Shown here one piece after another: positions 33,607-43,245 of a stretch of 64,000 nt of DNA. Under the pieces are notes generated by a model. It was given only the letters and a program-made list of their open reading frames with translations, did not search any database and was not told the origin of the DNA. Position 1 is the first letter of the stretch. Each line of letters opens with the position of its first letter. The stretch is taken from positions 1-64,000 of the IMG/VR virus record IMGVR_UViG_3300032397_000002, one strand, 5' to 3'. The position numbers and the translations under genes were made by a program. Source of the stretch: a virus.

Positions 33607-33974
33607 GCGACGATACTGGAAGGCTTGGGCCAACCGACCTGAGCATCCCCACCAGCACCTCGTTCTGGGGAGGCCAGTATCAGATTCTGCCTGCGACCCC
33701 CAGGACCATGAACAAGGTGGTCGCTTGTACCGCCTTCCCCAAGCAGAATATCGAGAAGGTCATCAAGGGCGGCATCGCCATGATTGACAAGAAGGTGAAC
33801 CTCCAGGAGTTGACTGTGGTCTTGGCCAGCGATAGCGGATTCGCTCCAGGCCAGAAGGTCTTTGTACGCGGAGATGCTGTCGTTCAGAACTGGGTCAAGG
33901 AAGTCTTCACGGTGGATGGCAAGGAATTCATCCTGGTCCCCGAGACCGCCATCATGGTCGTCACCAATGGCTAA
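33603..33974 (+). CDS. GroES/gp31-like co-chaperonin candidate
   Basis: The C-terminal half of this 123-residue protein reads GFAPGQKVFVRGDA, EVFTVDGKEFILVPETAIMVV, which matches the Cpn10 pattern (G..GdkVlf..., g.e...dg.ey.il.e.dIlavv). The usual mobile loop is not obvious, but a loop-sized segment lies before the core. It overlaps the sigma gene by ATGA. A co-chaperonin would pair with the phage GroEL at 27838. Assignment is by short motif. Confidence 0.6.
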   Translation: MSDDTGRLGPTDLSIPTSTSFWGGQYQILPATPRTMNKVVACTAFPKQNIEKVIKGGIAMIDKKVNLQELTVVLASDSGFAPGQKVFVRGDAVVQNWVKEVFTVDGKEFILVPETAIMVVTNG

Positions 33975-34962
33975 GTGGCTCCTCATCGGGGATCCCCATG
34001 TTGTTGCTGAAGAGCTGGAAGACTGCCAGGCCCTCATTGACGGCATTTGCCAGACCATCGAGGACGTGAAGCCAGACTACGTCCTGTTCATGGGTGACCA
34101 GCACCACAACCATGCTATCGTCCACGTCGAGGTCCTCGCCTTTTGGCGAAACGCATTCTGGAAGATGACCAACCTCGGCGTGACCGTCTATGCCCTGGTA
34201 GGCAACCACGACATGCCAGGCGACTCCAGCACCAAGTCTCACGCCATGCTTGCCTATGAGGGCATTGATGGCTTGAAGATTGTTGACATGCTCATGAAGG
34301 TGGATGGGTGCCTCTTGGTGCCCTACCGACACAGCGGCCAGGACTTCATCAACGACGTCACTTGTTCCCCTGACCAGAAGGTGGTGTTCTGTCACCAGAC
34401 TTTCGACGGTAGCAAGTACGAGAATGGCATGTACGCCCCAGATGGCATCAGTCTGGCAGGACTCGAAGACCGACAGTTCATCAGCGGCCACATCCACACA
34501 CCTCAACGCTTCGCCAACGTGACGTACATTGGTGCACCACGGTGGCGTTCCCTTTCGGACGTCGGGGTTGAGAGAGCACTGTTCCTGCTTGATATTACCG
34601 ATGGTCGGCTGGGTTCTGGTCGAGAGAACGGCGGCAAGACCTTCGACACTGCCCAATGGTGCAGGAAGCTCATCCGAGTAGAGGTTCGCCAAGGTCAGCC
34701 CCTGCCTGACGTAACGCTCCCCAGTCGACACAAGTACATCGTGGACATCCACGGTGACCCCGCTTTCTGCCTGGCTCAGAAGTATCTTTGGCCGGGCTGC
34801 CGGGTGCGGACTTTCAAGACCCAGAACGACACCAAGTCTGTGAGTGAATCGATGGGGATTGACAAAGCAATTCAAGTGTTTATGGGCTCATACGTGCCCA
34901 AATATGGCACCGACATCAGCGTGCTCCGAACGATGGTCAACCAGAGGCTGGGCAACTCATGA
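33967..34962 (+). CDS. SbcD/Mre11-like nuclease subunit (gp47-like)
   Basis: The 331-residue protein has metallophosphoesterase motifs LLIGDPHV, LFMGDQHHNH, LVGNHDMP, VVFCHQTFDG and SGHIHTPQ, followed by a C-terminal capping region. This is the Mre11/SbcD/T4 gp47 layout and it should pair with the Rad50-like protein at 25017. The ATG at 33967 overlaps the previous gene by 8 bases. Confidence 0.85.
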   Translation: MAKWLLIGDPHVVAEELEDCQALIDGICQTIEDVKPDYVLFMGDQHHNHAIVHVEVLAFWRNAFWKMTNLGVTVYALVGNHDMPGDSSTKSHAMLAYEGIDGLKIVDMLMKVDGCLLVPYRHSGQDFINDVTCSPDQKVVFCHQTFDGSKYENGMYAPDGISLAGLEDRQFISGHIHTPQRFANVTYIGAPRWRSLSDVGVERALFLLDITDGRLGSGRENGGKTFDTAQWCRKLIRVEVRQGQPLPDVTLPSRHKYIVDIHGDPAFCLAQKYLWPGCRVRTFKTQNDTKSVSESMGIDKAIQVFMGSYVPKYGTDISVLRTMVNQRLGNS

Positions 34963-35384
34963 GCGACGAAAAGACGACTGCTGTGGACCACCTGGCAGCA
35001 CTCCGGTTGCTCACGGAATGGACTGGGCAGATTTCCGAGAATCAAGTCAAAACCCTGAACATGTGGCCACTTGTGATGATTGACGGTCTCAAATGTCATC
35101 GAGTGGCCATCAATCTTGAAGAGCGGAAGGTTGTGTACCACCTGACCATGAAGACCGGGAAGCAGCTCAAGGATTTGACCCCCTTGACTCGAATCGAGGC
35201 GGGCGTTTGGGCCCTTCTTGGCGACACCTGGTACACTATGGTCAGAGCCGGGAAGCAGATGGTCTACGCCGGCACCCGACGCAAGGAGTATCGTCTTGGA
35301 CAATTCAGCAGCCTTGGCACGGGTCGATCTGGTTTTGACCCCAAAGGAGCAGGAAGCGTACCAAAAGTACGTCGAGGCAAATAA
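34959..35384 (+). CDS. Hypothetical protein, 141 aa
   Basis: The product has a mixed fold with a strand pair HRVAINLEERKVVYHLTM and a basic C-terminus. It overlaps the SbcD-like gene by ATGA, and its 3' end overlaps the next gene in another frame by about 89 bases. Family not recognised. Confidence 0.55.
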   Translation: MSDEKTTAVDHLAALRLLTEWTGQISENQVKTLNMWPLVMIDGLKCHRVAINLEERKVVYHLTMKTGKQLKDLTPLTRIEAGVWALLGDTWYTMVRAGKQMVYAGTRRKEYRLGQFSSLGTGRSGFDPKGAGSVPKVRRGK

Positions 35385-35925
35385 GCCTCCCCTTGCAGTC
35401 AGCACGGCAGCCAACTTCTTTGCCCTGTTCCTGCAGGGTCACACCTGTGAAGAGATTGCGAAACTGAACCCGGCCTTTGGGCTGGGTATCATCGTTCGTG
35501 CCAGAATCGACAACGACTGGGACACAGCCAGGGACCAGCACCTGGAGAACCTGATGGTCAACATCAGGCAGGTGGCCCAGCAGACACAACTAGGTGCCAT
35601 TCGCTTCGTTTCTGACGGTCTGGCAGTGTACCAGCGCCTGGTGGGTGAGAAATTCGAGAGGTACCTGCAGTCCGGTGACCCCAGCCAGCTGGGCGACTTC
35701 AAGGACATGGGGTTCAAGCAGTACAAGGAACTCCTGGAGCTGCTCCTGAAGCTGACGGGACAGGAGGGTAGCACCACCAAGAAGGTCACCGGCGACGTGC
35801 TCCATCGTCATGTGGTTGAAGAGGGCTCCCAGCCCATCACTGTTCGTGCGGATCGCCCGATGACATCTACCGAAGCTGAAGTGCTCCTCAAGAGGCTCGA
35901 CACAGGGCCGAAGGCAAAGAAATGA
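35296..35925 (+). CDS. Candidate terminase small subunit
   Basis: The 209-residue product has a helical N-terminal region that could hold a DNA-binding HTH (STAANFFALFLQGHTCEEIAKLNP), then long helices and a Lys-rich end. It lies one gene before the large terminase, the usual place for the small subunit. The start chosen is TTG at 35296, with GGAG seven bases upstream; this overlaps the previous gene by 89 bases. Function is inferred from position and fold. Confidence 0.5.
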   Translation: MDNSAALARVDLVLTPKEQEAYQKYVEANKPPLAVSTAANFFALFLQGHTCEEIAKLNPAFGLGIIVRARIDNDWDTARDQHLENLMVNIRQVAQQTQLGAIRFVSDGLAVYQRLVGEKFERYLQSGDPSQLGDFKDMGFKQYKELLELLLKLTGQEGSTTKKVTGDVLHRHVVEEGSQPITVRADRPMTSTEAEVLLKRLDTGPKAKK

Positions 35926-36551
35926 ACCAGTTCTTTTTGAAGGTCTCACAGTGGGCGGTTTTCCTCTACCTGAGGTCTGGCCTGGCTCGCTTCTGGTACA
36001 AGCTCTACCAGCTCCTTTGGGAGAGAAGCAAGAGGGTGCCCATCCGGCGCTTTGACGACCTTGGCGTCATGGTCAAGTACATGCGCGACATGAAGTGGCG
36101 TGCCGACACCTGGCGTGAATTGGGTGATGCTATCAGTAGCCCCGAGGCCGTCCAGTGGCGTGCTGACAACGACCCCAAGCACTTCATCGGCGATTGCGAC
36201 GAGTTCGGCGTCTACCAGGCCGCTGTCATCAACAACGAGCTGACCGACAATGTGTACTGGAGCGCCCTCGGTCTCGACCGTGCCGACCTACTGACCGTCA
36301 TGTGGTACAAAATCGGTGGCAAGGAATGGGAAGGGAACCACAAGGGCTTTGGAGGCCACAACGTCTGCCTCATCTCCTACCTGGACGGAACCTTCTCCTA
36401 CATGGACTATGGCTGGCCCCAGGCCCGCCGTGAGACCATCCAAGAGGTTGTCGAGGACGTCAGGGAGCGCTACGCACAGGAGTTTCAACCGCTGGGCTGG
36501 GCTGTTTCAGATCCGCGTTCCCTGAAGGTCAAGCAGGCTCAAAGGACGTAA
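35922..36551 (+). CDS. Transglutaminase-like cysteine protease fold protein
   Basis: The 209-residue protein has an N-terminal hydrophobic/aromatic helix (FFLKVSQWAVFLYL) and a core with FIGDCDEFGVYQ (Cys92), GGHNVCLISY (His146) and TFSYMDYGW (Asp162), a Cys-His-Asp order typical of transglutaminase-like cysteine hydrolases. It sits between the small and large terminase genes, overlapping the former by ATGA. Possible roles are processing of a head protein or peptidoglycan. The target is unknown. Confidence 0.65.
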   Translation: MNQFFLKVSQWAVFLYLRSGLARFWYKLYQLLWERSKRVPIRRFDDLGVMVKYMRDMKWRADTWRELGDAISSPEAVQWRADNDPKHFIGDCDEFGVYQAAVINNELTDNVYWSALGLDRADLLTVMWYKIGGKEWEGNHKGFGGHNVCLISYLDGTFSYMDYGWPQARRETIQEVVEDVRERYAQEFQPLGWAVSDPRSLKVKQAQRT

Positions 36552-38486
36552 GTGTCAGACCTAGTCCCAAGCCGAGACGACGAGATCCGCCAGCTCCTCT
36601 TCACTCCATGTGAAACGAAGGATGCTCTGGCTAGGTGGATCCGCGTCTTCTTGGGGCCAGAGCTGTTCTTCCCTGACTGCATCGTCAGCGATGAAAGCAA
36701 CAGCTCTCCCATGGACCTCATCTGGGAGGTCTACAGCAAAGCTCGCGCAAACAACGACGAGGACTTCAGCCGCATCATGTCTTACGCGAACCGTGGCGGG
36801 TTCAAAACGTTGGGTGCTTCCGTCTTGGAGGTCCTGCAGGTCCTACATCTCCGCCGGAATGTAGCCCACATGGCCGCCATCTTTGACCAGTCCAAGAAGA
36901 GCCAGGAGTACGTCAGAGACTTCTTCAATCGCCCATACATCCGCGACTTCCGCGTCAGCCAGAACGTCAAGAAGATTGAAATCTGCCGGTACTACAACAC
37001 GGAGACAGGCCGCAGTCTCACTGAAAACGAATGGGGCGACTTGCCACCTGAGGCCAAGACGGCCTACGACAGGCAGTACAACTACATCCAAATCGTCCTC
37101 TGTACGATGCAGGGCGCCAACTCAGCCCACACCGAGTTTCTCTGTGTTGACGAGGTCGACGTCGTTCCCAAGCAGCACGTCAGGGCCTACGAGGAAGCCA
37201 AACACATCCCTGACCCCCGCGATGGTGTGATGCCTATCACCCTCCTGACCTCCACGAGAAAATTCAGCTACGGTCTCGTGCAGACGGAGATTGCCAACAG
37301 CTCCGAGACGGGCCTGCACGTCAGGCACTGGAATGTCATTGACATCACCCAGGCCTGCCAGCCTGCCAGACACGAGCCCGAGAAGCCCAAGCAGACCTAC
37401 TACATCAACGACTCGACCCTTCGCCACATCACCGAGGCCGACTACAAGCTCCTCGACGACCAGAACCAGAAGAAGTACTACCCCCGCGAGGGATTCGCTG
37501 GTTGCCAAAAGTGCACTCTCTTTGCCGCCTGCAAGGGTCGCCTGGCTACGCACCAGAAGAGCATGAGCACGATGCTCAAGCCTATCCCCAGCATCATCAA
37601 CAGCTTCAAACAGAGCAGCGCAGCGGCAGTCCAGACCCAGCTCCTTTGTCGCAAGCCCGACGCCTCAGGCCTCATCTACCCCAAGTTCGAGCGGGAAATC
37701 CACATGAAGACCGCCACCCAAATGGCGGAGATGATTACCGGTGAGAAACAGCCAGAGAACATGACCAAAGCTCAGCTTCTTCAGCTGATGCTCGACAAGG
37801 GGGCCAAGTTTTACGGTGGCATGGACTTTGGATTCACCCACAACTTCGCGGTCACCGTGTCCGCTGTCTTTGGGCAGTTCATGTTTATCTTCACGGTCAT
37901 TGCCATGGCCAACCTGGAACTGGATGAGAAGGTGGCCGTCTGTGAGCCCTTGAAGGCCTACTCTCCGACCATCTTTGGTGACGAGGCCCAGCCGGCCGAC
38001 ATCAAGACCTTCAAACGCAAGGGCTTTCATATGCGCGAATGGTCGAAGTATCCGGGCTCCATCAAGGCTGGCATCGAAGTCACCCGCATGAAGCTCATGC
38101 CGGCAGTAGGGGTTCCCCAGCTCTTCCTGCTCAAAGATGACCCCGGGTGCGAGTTCCTGGCCAGCCGCATCGAGAAGTACCACTTCCTGACTGACGCCGG
38201 CGGCTTCATCTCTGAGGAGCCCGACAAGGATGAAGACGACGAGGTCGATGCCATGCGGTACATGGTGATGAACGTTTTCGCACCCAAGGGCAAAGTCAAC
38301 ATTCCCAGCACCAGAACAGAACTGGAAGACATCCGCAACACCATTGCTGAGGCTACCGGAAACCTCAAGCCTGGCCAGCCGGCCAACTTCCTCAGGGAGC
38401 AAATCGCAAGCCTAACCGGCGAAAGTTCCGATTCCAGCGGTACCACCAAGACCATCCGACGGGGCAAGTTTGTCTTCGACGGGTAA
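36552..38486 (+). CDS. terL: Terminase large subunit
   Basis: The 644-residue protein has an ATPase domain with a P-loop-like ANRGGFKT (about 77-84), Walker B FLCVDEVDVV (near 195-204), and a C-terminal nuclease with YGGMDFGFTHN (Asp about 425), IFGDEAQ and EVDAMRYMV. It cuts and translocates DNA into proheads at the portal. The start is GTG at 36552 with AAAGGA upstream. Several Cys (CQKCTLFAAC, near 318-327) could add a metal site. Confidence 0.88.
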   Translation: MSDLVPSRDDEIRQLLFTPCETKDALARWIRVFLGPELFFPDCIVSDESNSSPMDLIWEVYSKARANNDEDFSRIMSYANRGGFKTLGASVLEVLQVLHLRRNVAHMAAIFDQSKKSQEYVRDFFNRPYIRDFRVSQNVKKIEICRYYNTETGRSLTENEWGDLPPEAKTAYDRQYNYIQIVLCTMQGANSAHTEFLCVDEVDVVPKQHVRAYEEAKHIPDPRDGVMPITLLTSTRKFSYGLVQTEIANSSETGLHVRHWNVIDITQACQPARHEPEKPKQTYYINDSTLRHITEADYKLLDDQNQKKYYPREGFAGCQKCTLFAACKGRLATHQKSMSTMLKPIPSIINSFKQSSAAAVQTQLLCRKPDASGLIYPKFEREIHMKTATQMAEMITGEKQPENMTKAQLLQLMLDKGAKFYGGMDFGFTHNFAVTVSAVFGQFMFIFTVIAMANLELDEKVAVCEPLKAYSPTIFGDEAQPADIKTFKRKGFHMREWSKYPGSIKAGIEVTRMKLMPAVGVPQLFLLKDDPGCEFLASRIEKYHFLTDAGGFISEEPDKDEDDEVDAMRYMVMNVFAPKGKVNIPSTRTELEDIRNTIAEATGNLKPGQPANFLREQIASLTGESSDSSGTTKTIRRGKFVFDG

Positions 38487-38528
38487 CAACAATCTTAGTT
38501 TAGAACACTACCTCAGGGGTATTCGAGA

Positions 38529-39518
38529 ATGGACGCCTTCCTCAACGCAACGCTGAAGATCCTCGCCTTCGGGGACAAAAGCTTCAACAGTAACCCACGT
38601 TTGCGCTACGTGGACTGGAACCGTGACGCCAGCGGCATTCAGGTCCGTGACCCCAAGGCTGAGGCTCACACTATCGACCCCGGCGCCACCAAGCTCATCT
38701 TTGATGGGACCAGGTCTACGAGCATCACCAGCGCCATCTTCGCGGTAAGCCTCTCCGCTCTCGACCCCAGCAGGTACCGCATCACCTGGACTGGAGGTAG
38801 CAATCCCGGGTTCCGTACCGACCGGTCGCTGACCTTGTCTGGCATCGCTGTCACCTTTTTGGTGCTGGCCAACAACACGGCCAATCTCAGTGTCCCCACC
38901 CTGGCTGCATTCGATTTCACTGCAGTCCAGCCCGGCGATACCATTCTCATCCCTGGCACCGCTACTGGTGACACGGCAGGCCCCGTCTCACCTCTGAACA
39001 GCGGCTACTGGCAGGTCCTCGCGGTCCTGGACTCCAAGAACCTGAGCCTCTCCCGTTTTGTGGGTTCGGGCTTTGAGGCCACCAACGAGACGGTCACTCT
39101 GAGTTCCAACAGCCAGCTCCAGGCCTTCAGTACCGCAGGTGTTCAGGTCGGAGACAAGCTCGACATCAGCGCTGGGTTCGCCATTTCGACCCGCAAGACC
39201 TTTGATGTGGTCGCCGTCACAAGTTCCTTTGTCGAGGTCATCAGCACCACGGCACTGCCCCCCGAGACCGGCATCACCCCGGGTACCCAGGGCATGATTT
39301 TCTACACCGACGCCAAGAGCTTCCTCTACATCGAAGCCGACCAGGAAGCCGCACTCCGCCTGAATGGGTCTACCGACAACAGCCAGCGCCTTTCCCCAAT
39401 CGAAGCCGGCAACCCCGACCGTCCAGGGCCCTACCTCAAGAGGGGCCCGGCGTGGTCCCTGTCCATCGTCAATCGTTCCCCGGTGACCTTGAACGTGGTT
39501 GTCATCCACGCCGAATAA
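38529..39518 (+). CDS. Virion structural protein candidate, beta-rich, 329 aa
   Basis: The product is rich in Ser, Thr and Gly with many short strands and no catalytic motif, typical of virion decoration proteins. It lies between terminase and portal genes. TAGAAC at 38504 could be part of a promoter but no good -35 is seen. The 42-base gap before it has no other feature. Confidence 0.6.
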   Translation: MDAFLNATLKILAFGDKSFNSNPRLRYVDWNRDASGIQVRDPKAEAHTIDPGATKLIFDGTRSTSITSAIFAVSLSALDPSRYRITWTGGSNPGFRTDRSLTLSGIAVTFLVLANNTANLSVPTLAAFDFTAVQPGDTILIPGTATGDTAGPVSPLNSGYWQVLAVLDSKNLSLSRFVGSGFEATNETVTLSSNSQLQAFSTAGVQVGDKLDISAGFAISTRKTFDVVAVTSSFVEVISTTALPPETGITPGTQGMIFYTDAKSFLYIEADQEAALRLNGSTDNSQRLSPIEAGNPDRPGPYLKRGPAWSLSIVNRSPVTLNVVVIHAE

Positions 39519-39527
39519 GGTGTCCAA

Positions 39528-41696
39528 ATGGCCAAGAAACGAAACAGCATCGAAACTGAATTGAGCCCACTGGCGAAGTCTCTCATTGAGAGCATCGTTG
39601 GTCCACGGCCAGCAGCCGCCTCGAAGGCCGGTGGCAAGATTTCCATGCACCTGACGGACCCCTTCGGCACCTCGCCCTTGACCAAGGAGCAGGTCGACGC
39701 TGAGGACAAGCGCATGGCGGGCATGAGCCCCCTTGTGAAGTCCGTGATGAATCTCCTGAACGGACCTGGTGACACCATCGAGCGCCTGGCGTTCGACACA
39801 GACCCGGCACTCAACAACACCTACCAGGCCCTCTACAAGACCAAGCTTCGTCTCTTGCCAGACGAGGTTCTGAAGCGCATCGGCATCCAGGACGACCTTG
39901 TCGCTGCCATCTGCAATGCCCGCTCCAACCAGCTCAGCAGCTTCGGACGACCACAGCCAGACCGCTTCAGCACCGGCTTCAAGATTGAGCCAGAGCCAGG
40001 TCTGCTTGAGAAGCTCGACGACAAGGCCAAGAAGGACCTTCAGGACCGTATCAGCAAGGCTGAGCTGAAGATTCTCAGCTGTGGCGAGACCAAGGGCTGG
40101 AAGGACACCGAAGCTCTCAGTTTTGGTCAGTTCATGTACATGTGCACCCGCAATGCCTGCCTCTTTGGCCGGATCGCGGTTGAGGCCATCAACGTGGATG
40201 GCATGGACGGCAAGAAGCGCTTTCACAGCTTTCGACCCATCGATGCTGGCACCATCTACCGCGCAGCTCCACAGAAGGAAGCTGGCGACGCGGTGCGGAA
40301 GCAGGCCAGGAAGCTCCTGGAACAAATCAAGAACAAGGACCTGGAGCCCGAGCGCTTCCAGGACGACGAATACGCCTGGGTGCAGGTCATCAGCGGTCGC
40401 CCCGTGCAGGCCTTCACGGCTGAAGAGTGCCTGGTCCACAACTTCTACCCCGTGACCGACGTGGAGTTGGACGGGTACCCCCTGACGCCTCTCGATACCA
40501 TCATCACGGCAGTCACCACGCACATCAACATCGGGAACCACAACAAGCTCTACTTCCAATCTGGTCGAGCTGCCCGTGGCATGATTGTCATCAAGTCGGA
40601 CGACGCTGATGATGGTGTCATCAAGCACATCCGCCAGCAGTTCCAGGCCTCCATCAACAGTGTGGGCAATGCCTGGCGCATGCCTATCTTCGGTGTCGGC
40701 ACGGACGACGACATCGGCTGGTACCCCATCGACAACAGCAGCCGCGACATGGAGTTCCAGTACCTGAGCGACACCAATGCACGTGTCATTCTCTCCGGTT
40801 TCCAGATGAGCCCGGAAGAGCTGCCCGGATACGCCCACCTGTCGCGTGGTACCAACAACCAGGCCCTCAGCGAGTCGAACAACGAGTACAAACTCGAAGC
40901 TCACCGAGATGTCGGCATTCGACCCCTTCTGGCCCAGTTCCAGAACTTCGTCAACTCGAAGATTCTGCCCCTCATCGATGAGGAGCTTTCCAAGACCTGC
41001 AGCCTCAAATTCGTGGGCTTGGACGTGGAAACGGCAGAGAAGGAATCGACCCGCCTCCAGCAGGACATGGCAGTCCACATGTCCATGGACGAAGTCCTCG
41101 ACAAGGTCGAGAAGAAGCCTGTTGGCAAGGAGTGGGGCGGTCAGTTCCTCCTCAACCCCCAGTGGCAGGCTGTGCTCGACAAGTACGTGCCCCAGGGCGC
41201 CATCATGGAGCATTTCTTCGGTATGAAGGGTGCCTCCAAGGACCCCCGCTACGACTTCCTCAACAACCCGAACTACTTCACCCAGATGCAGCTCCTCCAG
41301 GCCGAGCAACAGGCTCAGCAGGCAGCACAACAGCCACAACCTCCCCCAGGGGGCGGTGGTGATTCTGGTGGTGGGCAGCCAGGCGGAGACCAGGGTGACC
41401 AGCAGGACCAGGGTGGGGACCAACAGCAACAGCCAGACCAGCAGGGTGGGGACCAGCCCCAAGAAGCAACCCCAGACCAGGCACCCCAGGACTTGACGCG
41501 CAGCCTTGACCAACTCAGCGGTCTCCTCAGCAAGTCTGAGGCCCAGATGCCCACCAGCCGACGCCGGCTTCTGGCTCAGCAGCGTATGTTCGTCAAGAAG
41601 GCCCTCCAGGCTTTCGAGGCGGAGAGCCGAGAGGCCATGAAGGAGATTCTCGACGTCGCCGAGAAGCATCAGCCCCCGGCCAAGAAGAAGGGGTAA
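39528..41696 (+). CDS. Portal protein
   Basis: The 722-residue protein follows terminase and precedes the minor head gene. Its core has the portal pattern DDLVAAICNARSNQLSSFGRPQ, a membrane of helices, EECLVHNFYPVTDVELDGYPLTPLD and HINIGNHNKLYFQSGRAARGMIV. The C-terminus has a Gln/Gly/Asp-rich low-complexity tract (about 590-660) and a helical end. It forms the dodecameric DNA channel. Length is longer than SPP1-type portals because of this tail. Confidence 0.88.
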   Translation: MAKKRNSIETELSPLAKSLIESIVGPRPAAASKAGGKISMHLTDPFGTSPLTKEQVDAEDKRMAGMSPLVKSVMNLLNGPGDTIERLAFDTDPALNNTYQALYKTKLRLLPDEVLKRIGIQDDLVAAICNARSNQLSSFGRPQPDRFSTGFKIEPEPGLLEKLDDKAKKDLQDRISKAELKILSCGETKGWKDTEALSFGQFMYMCTRNACLFGRIAVEAINVDGMDGKKRFHSFRPIDAGTIYRAAPQKEAGDAVRKQARKLLEQIKNKDLEPERFQDDEYAWVQVISGRPVQAFTAEECLVHNFYPVTDVELDGYPLTPLDTIITAVTTHINIGNHNKLYFQSGRAARGMIVIKSDDADDGVIKHIRQQFQASINSVGNAWRMPIFGVGTDDDIGWYPIDNSSRDMEFQYLSDTNARVILSGFQMSPEELPGYAHLSRGTNNQALSESNNEYKLEAHRDVGIRPLLAQFQNFVNSKILPLIDEELSKTCSLKFVGLDVETAEKESTRLQQDMAVHMSMDEVLDKVEKKPVGKEWGGQFLLNPQWQAVLDKYVPQGAIMEHFFGMKGASKDPRYDFLNNPNYFTQMQLLQAEQQAQQAAQQPQPPPGGGGDSGGGQPGGDQGDQQDQGGDQQQQPDQQGGDQPQEATPDQAPQDLTRSLDQLSGLLSKSEAQMPTSRRRLLAQQRMFVKKALQAFEAESREAMKEILDVAEKHQPPAKKKG

Positions 41697-41699
41697 CCC

Positions 41700-42464
41700 A
41701 TGAAGCCACGTCTGGGGCCTGCGGCCGTCAAGCTGATAGAGGGCGCGGTCGAGAAGCTCTTCGAGAAGATTCGCAACCACACCCTTGGGGACAAGCACCC
41801 CACTGGCAAGCGCCTCTACATCGCCTACCGCCCCGACCTGACCCTCAAGGGCATCTTCGACCTGGCTGCAGCCGAGGAAGGTGTGCGTCCAGACCAAGAC
41901 GTCCTCAAGACGCTCTTGAAGATTTCCAACTCCTACATCGATGCCACCAAGGAACGTGCCAAGGCTAAAGTGGTTCAGTCGGTCCAGGCGTTCCTCCAGG
42001 AGGCCGGCAACAAGGGTGTCAAGACCAACATCGAAACGGTGCTCGGCGGGAAGCTCTATGAAGTCATGGGTGACGCCACCAGAGACCTCAAGCGCATCTT
42101 CGAGACCGAGTCAACGGTGGTCCGCAACACCAGCATCATGGACGGCATCGTACGCAGCAATGCGGCTGCAGGTATCGATGACCCCACCGTCTTCTTTGTC
42201 ACGGTACGCGATGATGTCCGGTGTCCAGAATGCACCAGGTTGCACATGTTGGAAGACCGCATCACTCCCAGGTGTTGGAAGCTCAGTGAGCTGGGCTCGG
42301 GATACCACAAGAGGGGCGATCCAACCCCGAAGGTGGGCGGTCTACATCCACACTGCCGCTGTGTTCTGACGACCTTGATGCCGGGTTACGGTTTCAATGC
42401 CGCCGGCCGTGTCCAGTACAAGAGCCCGAAGTATGACGAACTCGCTACCCAGCGAGGAGTGTAA
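41700..42464 (+). CDS. Minor head protein, SPP1 gp7/Mu F-like
   Basis: The 254-residue product ends with the hallmark of the family: TVRDDVRCPECTRLHMLEDRITP ... HPHCRCVLTTL, a Cys/His zinc-like cluster. Such proteins associate with the portal and take part in head assembly and DNA ejection. The 3' end overlaps the leftward gene at 42445 by 20 bases. Confidence 0.85.
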   Translation: MKPRLGPAAVKLIEGAVEKLFEKIRNHTLGDKHPTGKRLYIAYRPDLTLKGIFDLAAAEEGVRPDQDVLKTLLKISNSYIDATKERAKAKVVQSVQAFLQEAGNKGVKTNIETVLGGKLYEVMGDATRDLKRIFETESTVVRNTSIMDGIVRSNAAAGIDDPTVFFVTVRDDVRCPECTRLHMLEDRITPRCWKLSELGSGYHKRGDPTPKVGGLHPHCRCVLTTLMPGYGFNAAGRVQYKSPKYDELATQRGV

Positions 42465-42681
42465 AGAGCGGCTCATCGTCGGTGATGGGCTCTGATGACT
42501 CCATCTCAATCAGCGACCCCATCACGGTCGGAATGTTGTCCACGATGGCCGATGAGCGCTCGATGATTTGCCGGTAGCGCCGAAGGATTCGAATCTCATC
42601 GATGAGGGCCTGATTCTGCACACGCAGGCCCTTGTTCTCCAGCTTCAACACTTCGATGTCGTCCATGCCGTTGTTATCCAT
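42445..42681 (-). CDS. Hypothetical coiled-coil protein, 78 aa
   Basis: The product is one long helix with heptads (EVLKLENKGLRVQNQALIDEI) plus an acidic tail. The ATG at 42681 has AAGGAG upstream. It is the distal gene of the first leftward island and overlaps the convergent minor head gene by 20 bases. Function unknown. Confidence 0.6.
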   Translation of the reverse strand: MDNNGMDDIEVLKLENKGLRVQNQALIDEIRILRRYRQIIERSSAIVDNIPTVMGSLIEMESSEPITDDEPLFTLLAG

Positions 42682-42877
42682 TGTCTTTCTCCTTGAACTT
42701 CGTGTCGAATTCAGTCTCTTCGCGAACGTACCAGGGGTTGTGGCCCGGGTTCTTGGTGTAGGGGGTGTAGAGCACCATCTGCTCTCCATCCTGGGCATTC
42801 GTAGCATTGATGACGCCGCGATGCAAGACCAGATACTCGTTTCCTGTCTTGAGGTGGATGAAGACCTTTGGTATCAT
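42674..42877 (-). CDS. Small protein, DUF1653-like
   Basis: The 67-residue product (VFIHLKTGNEYLVLHRGVI ... MVLYTPYTKNPGHNPWYVRE) resembles DUF1653-type proteins that begin with a strand 'Y.H..G..Y.v...a'. It starts by ATGA overlap. Function unknown. Confidence 0.6.
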   Translation of the reverse strand: MIPKVFIHLKTGNEYLVLHRGVINATNAQDGEQMVLYTPYTKNPGHNPWYVREETEFDTKFKEKDNG

Positions 42878-43245
42878 TGCTGAGTCTCCTCGGCACAGTC
42901 GTCGCAGACCCAGTCGTTCCCGTTCCAGAACAGGCCGTGGGTTTCAGTCCGCAGAGCTGGGACCACGTCACACCGCTCGCACTTGTCGGGAGGGTTGGCC
43001 ATCCGCACGCGGATCTCGTCCATGATTTTCTCGATGTCGACAGCCAACTTCTTCTCTTTCTTGCAGAGGTCACATGGCTGTTTCGAGAAATCGAGTCCGT
43101 GCTTGCTGGCAGGACAGAGACCATTCCATACGCCCTCCAGGTCTTCTTGGGTGGGCTTCCTCAACGCAGCCTTGGCTGCCCGGCTGTCCATCTTCCGGCC
43201 CTTCGAACCCCATTCCTTGCTCAGCTTCTTGTAGTCGTCTTTCAT
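42874..43245 (-). CDS. Small Cys-rich zinc-binding protein, 123 aa
   Basis: Three Cys pairs (CDLC, CERC, CDDC) suggest zinc ribbons. The N-terminal half is basic and helical. No family recognised. It overlaps both neighbours by ATGA. Confidence 0.6.
   Translation of the reverse strand: MKDDYKKLSKEWGSKGRKMDSRAAKAALRKPTQEDLEGVWNGLCPASKHGLDFSKQPCDLCKKEKKLAVDIEKIMDEIRVRMANPPDKCERCDVVPALRTETHGLFWNGNDWVCDDCAEETQQ

Noticed and set aside
38988-41897. Long leftward open frame of 969 codons opposite the portal
   Set aside because: Antisense shadow of the portal gene, which has the expected position and motifs.
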